Shown here: positions 19,869 through 32,900 of the stretch, one piece after another
Position numbering within the stretch: the first letter of the stretch is position 1
How the letters are laid out: every line of letters starts with the position of its first letter
Assembly: GCF_026212465.1 (NCBI RefSeq)
Contig: NC_080061.1
Location: 21,627,695-21,691,694, forward strand
Length of the DNA: 64,000 nt
Source of the DNA: Amaranthus tricolor
Lineage: Eukaryota; Streptophyta; Magnoliopsida; Caryophyllales; Amaranthaceae
Reading direction: 5' to 3'
Translations under genes and position numbers: made by a program
Notes under the pieces: model-generated
Told to the model about the DNA's origin: nothing
The model's input: only the letters and a program-made list of their open reading frames with translations
Databases searched by the model: none

Positions 19869-22800
19869 CTATCCATTTCAACACAATAATATATTAAAAC
19901 TTGTGTTGTGTGCCAAGTTTAATGCTAAACAAAGAAAGTTTGAACGACTATGGGCGAGCAAGTGCCAAATCTCATTAATAACCTTTAAAATGCAACTTCG
20001 CACTTAATTTCAAGCGTATAACTATTGTTTTCAACTCTAACAATTTCAACACAATAATACAACCTAAACAGTGTTGTGTGCCACGGTTCATGCGAAACAA
20101 AAAAATTTTGAACGACTTTAAGCGACTAAGTTCCAAAGGAGAATTAAAAACCATAAAATCGCTAGTTTGAGCGTAATATCAAGCATATAACTATTGTTTT
20201 CAATTCTAGCTATTGCAACACAATAATATATACCAAGTAGTGTTGTGCGCCAATTTTTATGCTCAACAAACACAGTTTGAATGACTTTAAGCGAGTAAGT
20301 GCCGAAAAAGCATTAATAACCTTAAAAACGCAACTTTCAACGTAATATCAAGCATATAACTATTGTTTACAAATCTAACCATCTCAGCACAATAAATATA
20401 CTAAATACTATTGTGTGCCGAGTTTCAGGCCAAATAAACCAAGTTTTAACGTCTTTAATAAAGTTAGTTCCAAAAGCATTTAAATACTTAAAAACACAAC
20501 TTTGATCGTAATATCAAGCATATCTCGATTGTTTTCAATTCTAAACATTTCAACACAAAAATGTATACCAAATAGTGTCGTGTGCCAAATTTCATGCCAA
20601 ACAAAGTATGTTTAAACGGTTCTAAGCGAGTGAGTGCCAAAAAAGCATTAAAAACTATAAAAACGCAACTTTGAACATAATATATACCAAATGACTATAA
20701 TTTTCAATGCTAACCATGTCAACACAATAATATATACCAAATAGTGTTGTGTGCCAAGTTTTATGCTTAACAAACCAAGTTTGAACGACTTTAAGAGAGT
20801 AAGTGCTGAAAAAGCTTTAACAACCATGAATACGCAACTTTGAACGCCATATCAACATTTTACTATTGTTTTCAAATCTAACAATTTCAACACAATAATA
20901 TATACTAAATAGTATTGTGTGCCGACTTTTATACCAAATAAACAAAGTTTTAAAGTCTTGAAGCAAGTTAGTGCCAAAAATGTTTTAAGAACATTAAAAA
21001 CACAACTTCCAACGTAATATCATGCCTATGACTCTTGATTTAAATTGTAACCATTGTAACACAATAATATATACCAAATAGTGTTGTGTGCGAAGTTTCA
21101 TGCGATACAAACCAAGTTTCAACGGCTTTAAGCGACTAAGTGCCGAAAAAGCATTAAGAACCTTACAAACGTAACTTTGAACGTAATATAAAGCATATGA
21201 CTATTATTTTCAATTCTAACCATTTCAACACAAAAATATATACCAAATAGTGTTTAGTGCTAAATTTCATGCCAAATAAAGGAAGTTTAAACGATGTTAA
21301 GCGGTAAATGGCAAAAAAGCATTAAAAACCTTAATAACATAACATTGAACGTAATATATAGCAAATCACTATAGTTTCAAATGCTAACCATGTCAACAGA
21401 ATAATATATACCAAATAGTATTGTGTGCCAAGTTTTATGCTTAATAAACCAAGTTTGAACGACTTTAAGAGAGTAAGTGCTGAAAAAGCTTTAATAACCA
21501 TGAATACGCAACTTTGAACGCCATATCAACATTTTACTATTGTTTTCAAATCTAACAATTTCAACACAATAATATATACTAAATACTATTGTGTGCCGAC
21601 TTTTATACCAAATAAACAAAGTTTTAAAGTCTTGAAGCAAGTTAGTGCCAAAAATGTTTTAAGAACATGAAAAACATAACTTCCAACGTAATATCAAGCC
21701 TATGACTCTTGATTTAAATTGTAACCATTGGAACACAATAATATATACCAAATATTGTTGTGTGTGAAGTTTCATGCCAAACAAACCAAATTTCAACGGC
21801 TTTAAGCGACTAAGTGCCGAAACTGCATTAAGAACCTTACAAACGTAACTTTGAACGTAATATAAAGCATATGACTATTATTTTCAATTCTAACCATTTC
21901 AACACAAAAATATATACCAAATAGTGTTTTGTGCCAAATTTCATGCCAAATAAAGGAAGTTTAAACGATTTTAAGCGGTAAGTGGCAAAAAAGCATTAAA
22001 AACCTTTATAACATAACATTGAACGTAATATATAGCAAATGACTATAGTTTTAAATGCTAACCATGTCAACAGAATAATATATACCAAATAGTATTGTGT
22101 GCCAAGTTTTATGCTTAACAAACCAAGTTTGAACGACTTTAAGCGAGTAAGTGCTGAAAAAGCTTTAATAACCATGAATACGCAACTTTGAACGCCATAT
22201 CAACATTTTACTATTGTTTTAAAATCTAACAATTTCAACACAATAATATATACTAAATACTATTGTGTGCCGATTTTTATAGTAATTAAACAAAGTTTTA
22301 ACGTCTTGAAGCAACTTAGTGCCAAAAATGTTTTAAGAACATTAAAAACACAACTTCCAACGTAATATCAAGCCTATGACTCTTGATTTAAATTGTAACC
22401 GTTGGAACAGAATAATATATACCAAATAGTGTTGGGTGCTACGTTTCATGCCAAACAAACCAAGTTTCAACGACTTTAAGCGACTAAGTGCCGAAGAAGC
22501 ATTAAGAACCTTACAAACGTAACTTTGAACGTAATATAAAGCATATGACTATTATATTCAATTCTAACCATTTCAAAACAATAATATATGCAAAATTGTA
22601 TTGTGTGCAAAGTTTCATGCTAAATAAACAAAATTCGAACCACTTTAAGCGAGCAAGTGCGAAAAATCTTTAATAACCTTGAAAACGCAAGTTCGCACTT
22701 AATTTCAAGCGTATGACTATTGCTTTCAATTCTAACCATTTCAACACAATAATATATACTAATTAGTGTTGTGTGCCACGGTTCATGCGAAACAAACCAA

Positions 22801-22900
22801 GTTTGAACGACATGAAGCGACTAAGTTCCAAAAGACCATTAAAAACCGTAAATACGCAACTTTGAATGTAATATCAAGCATATGACTATTGTTTTCAATT
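19869..22900. repeat. HOR unit, 18 monomers (3032 bp, n=2)
   Basis: Base ten monomers plus two four-monomer blocks (AAATAAAGGAAG near 21280 and 21950). Both blocks have the non-chimeric first monomer. It shares private variants with the next unit, for example GGTTCTAAGCGAG (20617 and 23649). Confidence 0.87.
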
Positions 22901-25890
22901 CTATCCATTTCAACACAATAATATATTAAAACTTGTGTTGTGTGCCAAGTTTAATGCTAAACAAAGAAAGTTTGAACGACTATGGGCGAGCAAGTGCCAA
23001 ATCTCATTAATAACCTTTAAAATGCAACTTCGCACTTAATTTCAAGCGTATAACTATTGTTTTCAACTCTAACAATTTCAACACAATAATACAACCTAAA
23101 CAGTGTTGTGTGCCACGGTTCATGCGAAACAAAAAAATTTTGAACGACTTTAAGCGACTAAGTTCCAAAGGAGAATTAAAAACCATAAAATCGCTAGTTT
23201 GAGCGTAATATCAAGCATATAACTATTGTTTTCAATTCTAGCTATTGCAACACAATAATATATACCAAGTAGTGTTGTGCGCCAATTTTTATGCTCAACA
23301 AACACAGTTTGAATGACTTTAAGCGAGTAAGTGCCGAAAAAGCATTAATAACCTTAAAAACGCAACTTTCAACGTAATATCAAGCATATAACTATTGTTT
23401 ACAAATCTAACCATCTCAGCACAATAAATATACTAAATACTATTGTGTGCCGAGTTTCAGGCCAAATAAACCAAGTTTTAACGTCTTTAATAAAGTTAGT
23501 TCCAAAAGCATTTAAATACTTAAAAACACAACTTTGATCGTAATATCAAGCATATCTCGATTGTTTTCAATTCTAAACATTTCAACACAAAAATGTATAC
23601 CAAATAGTGTCGTGTGCCAAATTTCATGCCAAACAAAGTATGTTTAAACGGTTCTAAGCGAGTGAGTGCCAAAAAAGCATTAAAAACTATAAAAACGCAA
23701 CTTTGAACATAATATATACCAAATGACTATAATTTTCAATGCTAACCATGTCAACACAATAATATATACCAAATAGTGTTGTGTGCCAAGTTTTATGCTT
23801 AACAAACCAAGTTTGAACGACTTTAAGAGAGTAAGTGCTGAAAAAGCTTTAACAACCATGAATACGCAACTTTGAACGCCATATCAACATTTTACTATTG
23901 TTTTCAAATCTAACAATTTCAACACAATAATATATACTAAATACTATTGTGTGCCGACTTTTATACCAAATAAACAAAGTTTTAAAGTCTTGAAGCAAGT
24001 TAGTGCCAAAAATGTTTTAAGAACATTAAAAACACAACTTCCAACGTAATATCATGCCTATGAATCTTGATTTAAATTGTAACCATTGTAACACAATAAT
24101 ATATACCAAATAGTGTTGTGTGCGAAGTTTCATGCCATACAAACCAAGTTTCAACGGCTTTAAGCGACTAAGTGCCGAAAAAGCATTAAGAACCTTACAA
24201 ACGTAACTTTGAACGTAATATAAAGCATATGACTATTATTTTCAATTCTAACCATTTCAACACAAAAATATATACCAAATAGTGTTTAGTGCTAAATTTC
24301 ATGCCAAATAAAGGAAGTTTAAACGATGTTAAGCGGTAAATGGCAAAAAAGCATTAAAAACCTTAATAACATAACATTGAACGTAATATATAGCAAATGA
24401 CTATAGTTTCAAATGCTAACCATGTCAACAGAATAATATATACCAAATAGTATTGTGTGCCAAGTTTTATGCTTAACAAAGCAAGTTTGAACGACTTTAA
24501 GCGAGTAAGTGCTGAAAAAGCTTTAATAACTATGAATACGCAACTTTGAACGCCATATCAACATTTTACTATTGTTTTAAAATCTAACAATTTCAACACA
24601 ATAATATATACTAAATACTATTGTGTGCCGAATTTTATACCAAATAAATAAAGTTTTAACGTCTTGAAGCAAGTTAGTGCCAAAAATGTTTTAAGAACAT
24701 TAAAAACACAACTTCCAACGTAATATCAAGCCTATGACTCTTGATTTAAATTGTAACCATTGGAACAGAATAATATATACCAAATAGTGTTGTGTGCTAC
24801 GTTTCATGCCAAACAAACCAAGTTTCAACGGCTTTAAGCGACTAAGTGCCGAAAAAGCATTAAGAACCTTACAAACGTAACTTTGAACGTAATATAAAGC
24901 ATATGACTATTATTTTCAATTCTAACCATTTCAACACAAAAATATATACCAAATAGTGTTTAGTGCTAAATTTCATGCCAAATAAAGGAAGTTTAAACGA
25001 TGTTAAGCGGTAAGTGGCAAAAAAGCATTAAAAACCTTAATAACATAACATTGAACGTAATATATAGCAAATGACTATAGTTTCAAATGCTAACCATGTC
25101 AACAGAATAATATATACCAAATAGTATTGTGTGCCAAGTTTTATGCTTAACAAAGCATGTTTGAACGACTTTAAGCGAGTAAGTGCTGAAAAAGCTTTAA
25201 TAACTATGAATACGCAACTTTGAACGCCATATCAACATTTTACTATTGTTTTAAAATCTAACAATTTCAACACAATAATATATACTAAATACTATTGTGT
25301 GCCGAGTTTTATACCAAATGAACAAAGTTTTAACGTCTTGAAGCAAGTTAGTGCCAAAAATGTTTTAAGAACATTAAAAACACAACTTCCAACGTAATAT
25401 CAAGCCTATGACTCTTGATTTAAATTGTAACCATTGGAACAGAATAATATATACCAAATAGTCTTGTGTGCTACGTTTCATGCCAAACAAACCAAGTTTA
25501 AACGGCTTTAAGCGACTAAGTGTCGAAAAAGCATATGACTATTATTTTCAATTCTAACCATTTCAATACAATAATATATGCAAAATTGTATTGTGTGCAA
25601 AGTTTCATGTTGAACAAACAAAGTTCGAACCACTTTAAGCGAGCAAGTGCCAAAAATCTTTAATAACCTTGAAAACGCAAGTTCGCACTTAATTTCAAGC
25701 ATATGACTATTGCTTTCAATTCTAACCATTTCAACACAATAATATATACTAATTAGTGTTGTGTGCCACGGTTCATGCGAAACAAACCAAGTTTGAACGA
25801 CATGAAGCGACTAAGTTCCAAAAGACCATTAAAAACCGTAAAAACGCAACTTTGAACGTAATATCAAGCATATGACTATTGTTTTCAATT
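22901..25890. repeat. HOR unit, 18 monomers with 42-bp deletion (2990 bp)
   Basis: Same plan as the previous unit (n=2, blocks near 24300 and 24980), but 42 bp shorter. The loss is at about 25534-25540, between two AAGCAT direct repeats of which one remains, as expected for slippage. Other differences from its left neighbour are few. Confidence 0.87.
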
Positions 25891-28800
25891 CTATCCATTT
25901 CAACACAATAATATATAAAAACTTGTGTTGTGTGCCAAGTTTAATGCTAAACAAAGAAAGTTTGAACGACTATGGGCGAGCATGTGCCAAATCTCATTAA
26001 TAACCTTTAAAATGCAACTTCGCACTTAATTTCAAGCGCATAACTATTGTTTTCAACTCTAACAATTTCAACACAATAATACAACCTAAACAGTGTTGTG
26101 TGCCACGGTTCATGCGAAACAAACAAATTTTGAACGAATTTAAGCGACTAAGTTCCAAAAGAGCATTAAAAACCATAAAAACGCAAGTTTGAGCGTAATA
26201 TCAAGCATATGACTATTGTTTTCAATTCTAACCATTGCAACAGCCAAGTTTAATGCTAAACAAAGAAAGTTTGAACGACTATGGGCGAGCAAGTGCCAAA
26301 TCTCATTAATAACCTTTAAAATGCAACTTCGCACTTAATTTCAAGCGCATAACTATTGTTTTCAACTCTAACAATTTCAACACAATAATACAACCTAAAC
26401 AGTGTTGTGTGCCATGGTTCATGCGAAACAAACAAATTTTGAACGAATTTAAGCGACTAAGTTCCAAAAGAGCATTAAAAACCATAAAAACGCAAGTTTG
26501 AGCGTAATATCAAGCATATGACTATTGTTTTCAATTCTAACCATTGCAACACAATAATATATACCAAGTAGTGTTGTGGACCAATTTTTATGCTCAACAA
26601 ATACAGTTTGAATGACTTTAAGCGAGTAAGTGCCGAAAAAGCTTTAATAACCTTAAAAACGCAACTTTCAACGTAATATCAAGCATATAACTATTGTTTT
26701 CAAATCTAACCATCTCAGCACAATAAATATACTAAATACTATTGTGTGCCGAGTTTTAGGCCAAATAAACCAAGTATTAACGTCTTGAATAAAGTTAGTT
26801 CCAAAAGCATTTAAATACTTAAAAACACAACTTTGATCGTAATATCAAGCATATCTCGATTGTTTTCCATTCTAACCATTTCAACACAAAAATGTATACC
26901 AAATAGTGTCGTGTGCCAAATTTCATGCCAAACAAAGTATGTTTAAATGGTTTTAAGCGAGTGAGTACCAAAAAAGCATTAAAAACCATAAAAACGCAAC
27001 TTTGAAAATAATATATACCAAATGACTATAATTTTCAATGCTAACCATGTCAACACAATAATATATACCAAATAGTGTTGTGTGCCAAGTTTTATGCTTA
27101 ATAAACCAAGTTTGAACGACTTTAAGAGAGTAAGTGCTGAAAAAGCTTTAATAACCATGAATACGCAACTTTGAACGCCATATCAACATTTTACTATTGT
27201 TTTCAAATCTAACAATTTCAACACAATAATATATACTAAATACTATTGTGTGCCGACTTTTATACCAAATAAACAAAGTTTTAAAGTCTTGAAGCAAGTT
27301 AGTGCCAAAAATGTTTTAAGAACATTAAAAACACAACTTCCAACGTAATATCAAGCCTATGACTCTTGATTTAAATTGTAACCATTGGAACACAATAATA
27401 TATACCAAATAGTGTTGTGTGCGAAGTTTCATGCCAAACAAACCAAGTTTCAACGGCTTTAAGCGACTAAGTGCCGAAAAAGCATTAAGAACCTTACAAA
27501 CGTAACTTTGAACGTAATATAAAGCATATGACTATTATTTTCAATTCTAACCATTTCAACACAAAAATATATACCAAATAGTGTTTTGTGCCAAATTTCA
27601 TGCCAAATAAAGGAAGTTTAAACGATTTTAAGCGGTAAGTGGCAAAAAAGCATTAAAAACCTTAATAACATAACATTGAACGTAATATATAGCAAATGAC
27701 TATAGTTTTAAATGCTAACCATGTCAACAGAATAATATATACCAAATAGTATTGTGTGCCAAGTTTTATGCTTAACAAACCAAGTTTGAACGACTTTAAG
27801 CGAGTAAGTGCTGAAAAAGCTTTAATAACTATGAATACGCAACTTTGAACGCCATATCAACATTTTACTATTGTTTTCAAATCTAACAATTTCAACACAA
27901 TAATATATACTAAATACTATTGTGTGCCGAGTTTTATACCAAATAAACAAAGTTTTAACGTCATGAAGCAAGTTAGTGCCAAAAATGTTTTAAGAACATT
28001 AAAAACACAACTTCCAACGTAATATCAAGCCTATGACTCTTGATTTAAATTGTAACCATTGAAACACAATAATATATACCAAATAGTGTTGTGTGCGAAG
28101 TTTCATGCCAAACAAACCAAGTTTCAACGGCTTTAAGCGACTAAGTGCCGAAAAAGCATTAAGAACCTTACAAACGTAACTTTGAACGTAATATAAAGCA
28201 TATGACTATTATTTTCAATTCTAACCATTTCAATACAATAATATATGCAAAATTGTATTGTGTGCAAAGTTTCATGCCAAATAAAGGAAGTTTAAACGAT
28301 TTTAAGCGGTAAGTGGCAAAAAAGCATTAAAAACCTTAATAACATAACATTGAACGTAATATATAGCAAAAGACTATAGTTTTAAATGCTAACCATGTCA
28401 ACAGAATAATATATACCAAATAGTATTGTGTGCCAAGTTTTATGCTTAACAAACCAAGTTTGAACGACTTTAAGCGAGTAAGTGCTGAAAAAGCTTTAAT
28501 AACTATGAATACGCAACTTTGAACGCCATATCAACATTTTACTATTGTTTTCAAATCTAACAATTTCAACACAATAATATATACTAAATACTATTGTGTG
28601 CCGACTTTTATACCAAATAAACAAAGTTTTAACGTCATGAAGCAAGTTAGTGCCAAAAATGTTTTAAGAACATTAAAAACACAACTTCCAACGTAATATC
28701 AAGCCTATGACTCTTGATTTAAATTGTAACCATTGGAACACAATAATATATACCAAATAGTGTTGTGTGCGAAGTTTCATGCCAAACAAACCAAGTTTCA

Positions 28801-29905
28801 ACGGCTTTAAGCGACTAAGTGCCGAAAAAGCATTAAGAACCTTACAAACGTAACTTTGAACGTAATATAAAGCATATGACTATTATTTTCAATTCTAACC
28901 ATTTCAATACAATAATATATGCAAAATTGTATTGTGTGCAAAGTTTCATGCCAAATAAAGGAAGTTTAAATGATTTTAAGCGGTAAGTGGCAAAAAAGCA
29001 TTAAAAACCTTAATAACATAACATTGAACGTAATATATAGCAAATGACTATAGTTTTAAATGCTAACCATGTCAACAGAATAATATATACCAAATAGTAT
29101 TGTGTGCCAAGTTTTATGCTTAACAAACCAAGTTTGAACGACTTTAAGCGAGTAAGTGCTGAAAAAGCTTTAATAACTATGAATACGCAACTTTGAACGC
29201 CATATCAACATTTTACTATTGTTTTCAAATCTAACAATTTCAACACAATAATATATACTAAATACTATTGTGTGCCGAGTTTTATACCAAATAAACAAAG
29301 TTTTAACGTCATGAAGCAAGTTAGTGCCAAAAATGTTTTAAGAACATTAAAAACACAACTTCCAACGTAATATCAAGCCTATGACTCTTGATTTAAATTG
29401 TAACCATTGGAACAGAATAATATATACCAAATAGTGTTGTGTGCTACGTTTCATGCCAAACAAACCAAGTTTCAACGGCTTTAAGCGACTAAGTGCCGAA
29501 AAAGCATTAAGAACCTTACAAACGTAACTTTGAACGTAATATAAAGCATATGACTATTATTTTCAATTCTAACCATTTCAATACAATAATATATGCAAAA
29601 TTGTATTGTGTGCAAAGTTTCATGCTAAACAAACAAAATTTGAACCACTTTAAGCGTGCAAGTGCCAAAAATCTTTAATAACCTTGAAAACGCAAGTTCG
29701 CACTTAATTTCAAGCGTATGACTATTGCTTTCAATTCTAACCATTTCAACACAATAATATATACTAATTAGTGTTGTGTGCCACGGTTCATGCGAAATAA
29801 ACCAAGTTTGAACGACATTAAGCGACTAAGTTCCAAAAGACCATTAAAAACCGTAAAAACGCATCTTTGAACGTAATATCAAGCATATGACTATTGTTTT
29901 CAATT
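25891..29905. repeat. HOR unit, 22 monomers plus 309-bp duplication (4015 bp, n=3)
   Basis: 1684 + 3 x 674 = 3706 bp, plus an internal 309-bp tandem duplication at 25934-26551. The three extra blocks have their AAATAAAGGAAG near 27605, 28283 and 28955; the second and third begin with a chimeric M9/M5' monomer. Confidence 0.87.
25934..26551. repeat. 309-bp tandem duplication not in monomer register
   Basis: 25934-26242 is repeated at 26243-26551. The join CATTGCAACA/GCCAAGTTTAATG brings two non-equivalent monomer positions together. 309 bp is not a whole number of monomers (about 1.8), and I see no long homology at the join, so this looks like illegitimate rather than homologous exchange. I see two differences between the copies (near 25983 and 26414). 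Confidence 0.85.
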
Positions 29906-32900
29906 CTATCCATTTAAACACAATAATATATAAAAACTTGTGTTGTATGCCAAGTTTAATGCTAAACAAAGAAAGTTTGAACGACTATGGGCGAGCAAGT
30001 GCCAAATCTCATTAATAACCTTTAAAATGCAACTTCGCACTTAATTTCAAGCGCATAACTATTGTTTTCAACTCTAACAATTTCAACACAATAATACAAC
30101 CTAAACAGTGTTGTGTGCCACGGTTCATGCGAAACAAACAAATTTTGAACGAATTTAAGCGGCTGAGTTCCAAAAGAGCATTAAAAACCATAAAAACGCA
30201 AGTTTGAGCGTAATATCAAGCATATGACTATTGTTTTCAATTCTAACCATTGCAACACAATAATATATACCAAGTAGTGTTGTGCGCCAATTTTTATGCT
30301 CAACAAACACAGTTTGAATGACTTTAAGCGAGTAAGTGCCGAAAAAGCTTTAATAACCTTAAAAACGCAACTTTCAACGTAATATCAAGCATATAACTAT
30401 TGTTTTCAAATCTAACCATCTCAGCACAATAAATATACTAAATACTATTGTGTGCCGAGTTTTAGGCCAAATAAACCAAGTATTAACGTCTTGAATAAAG
30501 TTAGTTCCAAAAGCATTTAAATACTTAAAAAAACAACTTTGATCGTAATATCAAGCATATCTCGATTGTTTTCCATTCTAACCATTTCAACACAAAAATG
30601 TATACCAAATAGTGTCGTGTGCCAAATTTCATGCCAAACAAAGTATGTTTAAATGGTTTTAAGCGAGTGAGTGCCAAAAAAGCATTAAAAACCATAAAAA
30701 CGCAACTTTGAAAATAATATATACCAAATGACTATAATTTTCAATGCTAACCATGTCAACACAATAATATATACCAAATAGTGTTGTGTGCCAAGTTTTA
30801 TGCTTAATAAACCAAGTTTGAACGACTTTAAGAGAGTAAGTGCTGAAAAAGCTTTAATAACCATGAATACGCAACTTTGAACGCCATATCAACATTTTAC
30901 TATTGTTTTCAAATCTAACAATTTCAACACAATAATATATACTAAATACTATTGTGTGCCGACTTTTATACCAAATAAACAAAGTTTTAAAGTCTTGAAG
31001 CAAGTTAGTGCCAAAAATGTTTTAAGAACATTAAAAACACAACTTCCAACGTAATATCAAGCCTATGACTCTTGATTTAAATTGTAACCATTGGAACACA
31101 ATAATATATACCAAATAGTGTTGTGTGCGAAGTTTCATGCCAAACAAACCAAGTTTCAACGGCTTTAAGCGACTAAGTGCCGAAAAAGCATTAAGAACCT
31201 TACAAACGTAACTTTGAACGTAATATAAAGCATATGACTATTATTTTCAATTCTAACCATTTCAACACAAAAATATATACCAAATAGTGTTTTGTGCCAA
31301 ATTTCATGCCAAATAAAGGAAGTTTAAACGATTTTAAGCGGTAAGTGGCAAAAAAGCATTAAAAACCTTAATAACATAACATTGAACGTAATATATAGCA
31401 AATGACTATAGTTTTAAATGCTAACCATGTCAACAGAATAATATATACCAAATAGTATTGTGTGCCAAGTTTTATGCTTAACAAACCAAGTTTGAACGAC
31501 TTTAAGCGAGTAAGTGCTGAAAAAGCTTTAATAACTATGAATACGCAACTTTGAACGCCATATCAACATTTTACTATTGTTTTCAAATCTAACAATTTCA
31601 ACACAATAATATATACTAAATACTATTGTGTGCCGAGTTTTATACCAAATAAACAAAGTTTTAACGTCATGAAGCAAGTTAGTGCCAAAAATGTTTTAAG
31701 AACATTAAAAACACAACTTCCAACGTAATATCAAGCCTATGACTCTTGATTTAAATTGTAACCATTGAAACACAATAATATATACCAAATAGTGTTGTGT
31801 GCGACGTTTCATGCCAAACAAACCAAGTTTCAACGGCTTTAAGCGACTAAGTGCCGAAAAAGCATTAAGAACCTTACAAACGTAACTTTGAACGTAATAT
31901 AAAGCATATGACTATTATTTTCAATTCTAACCATTTCAATACAATAATATATGCAAAATTGTATTGTGTGCAAAGTTTCATGCCAAATAAAGGAAGTTTA
32001 AACGATTTTAAGCGGTAAGTGGCAAAAAAGCATTAAAAACCTTAATAACATAACATTGAACGTAATATATAGCAAAAGACTATAGTTTTAAATGCTAACC
32101 ATGTCAACAGAATAATATATACCAAATAGTATTGTGTGCCAAGTTTTATGCTTAACAAACCAAGTTTGAACGACTTTAAGCGAGTAAGTGCTGAAAAAGC
32201 TTTAATAACTATGAATACGCAACTTTGAACGCCATATCAACATTTTACTATTGTTTTCAAATCTAACAATTTCAACACAATAATATATACTAAATACTAT
32301 TGTGTGCCGACTTTTATACCAAATAAACAAAGTTTTAAAGTCTTGAAGCAAGTTAGTGCCAAAAATGTTTTAAGAACATTAAAAACACAACTTCCAACGT
32401 AATATCAAGCCTATGACTCTTGATTTAAATTGTAACCATTGGAACACAATAATATATACCAAATAGTGTTGTGTGCGAAGTTTCATGCCAAACAAACCAA
32501 GTTTCAACGGCTTTAAGCGACTAAGTGCCGAAAAAGCATTAAGAACCTTACAAACGTAACTTTGAACGTAATATAAAGCATATGACTATTATTTTCAATT
32601 CTAACCATTTCAACACAAAAATATATACCAAATAGTGTTTTGTGCCAAATTTCATGCCAAATAAAGGAAGTTTAAACGATTTTAAGCGGTAAGTGGCAAA
32701 AAAGCATTAAAAACCTTAATAACATAACATTGAACGTAATATATAGCAAATGACTATAGTTTTAAATGCTAACCATGTCAACAGAATAATATATACCAAA
32801 TAGTATTGTGTGCCAAGTTTTATGCTTAACAAACCAAGTTTGAACGACTTTAAGCGAGTAAGTGCTGAAAAAGCTTTAATAACTATGAATACGCAACTTT

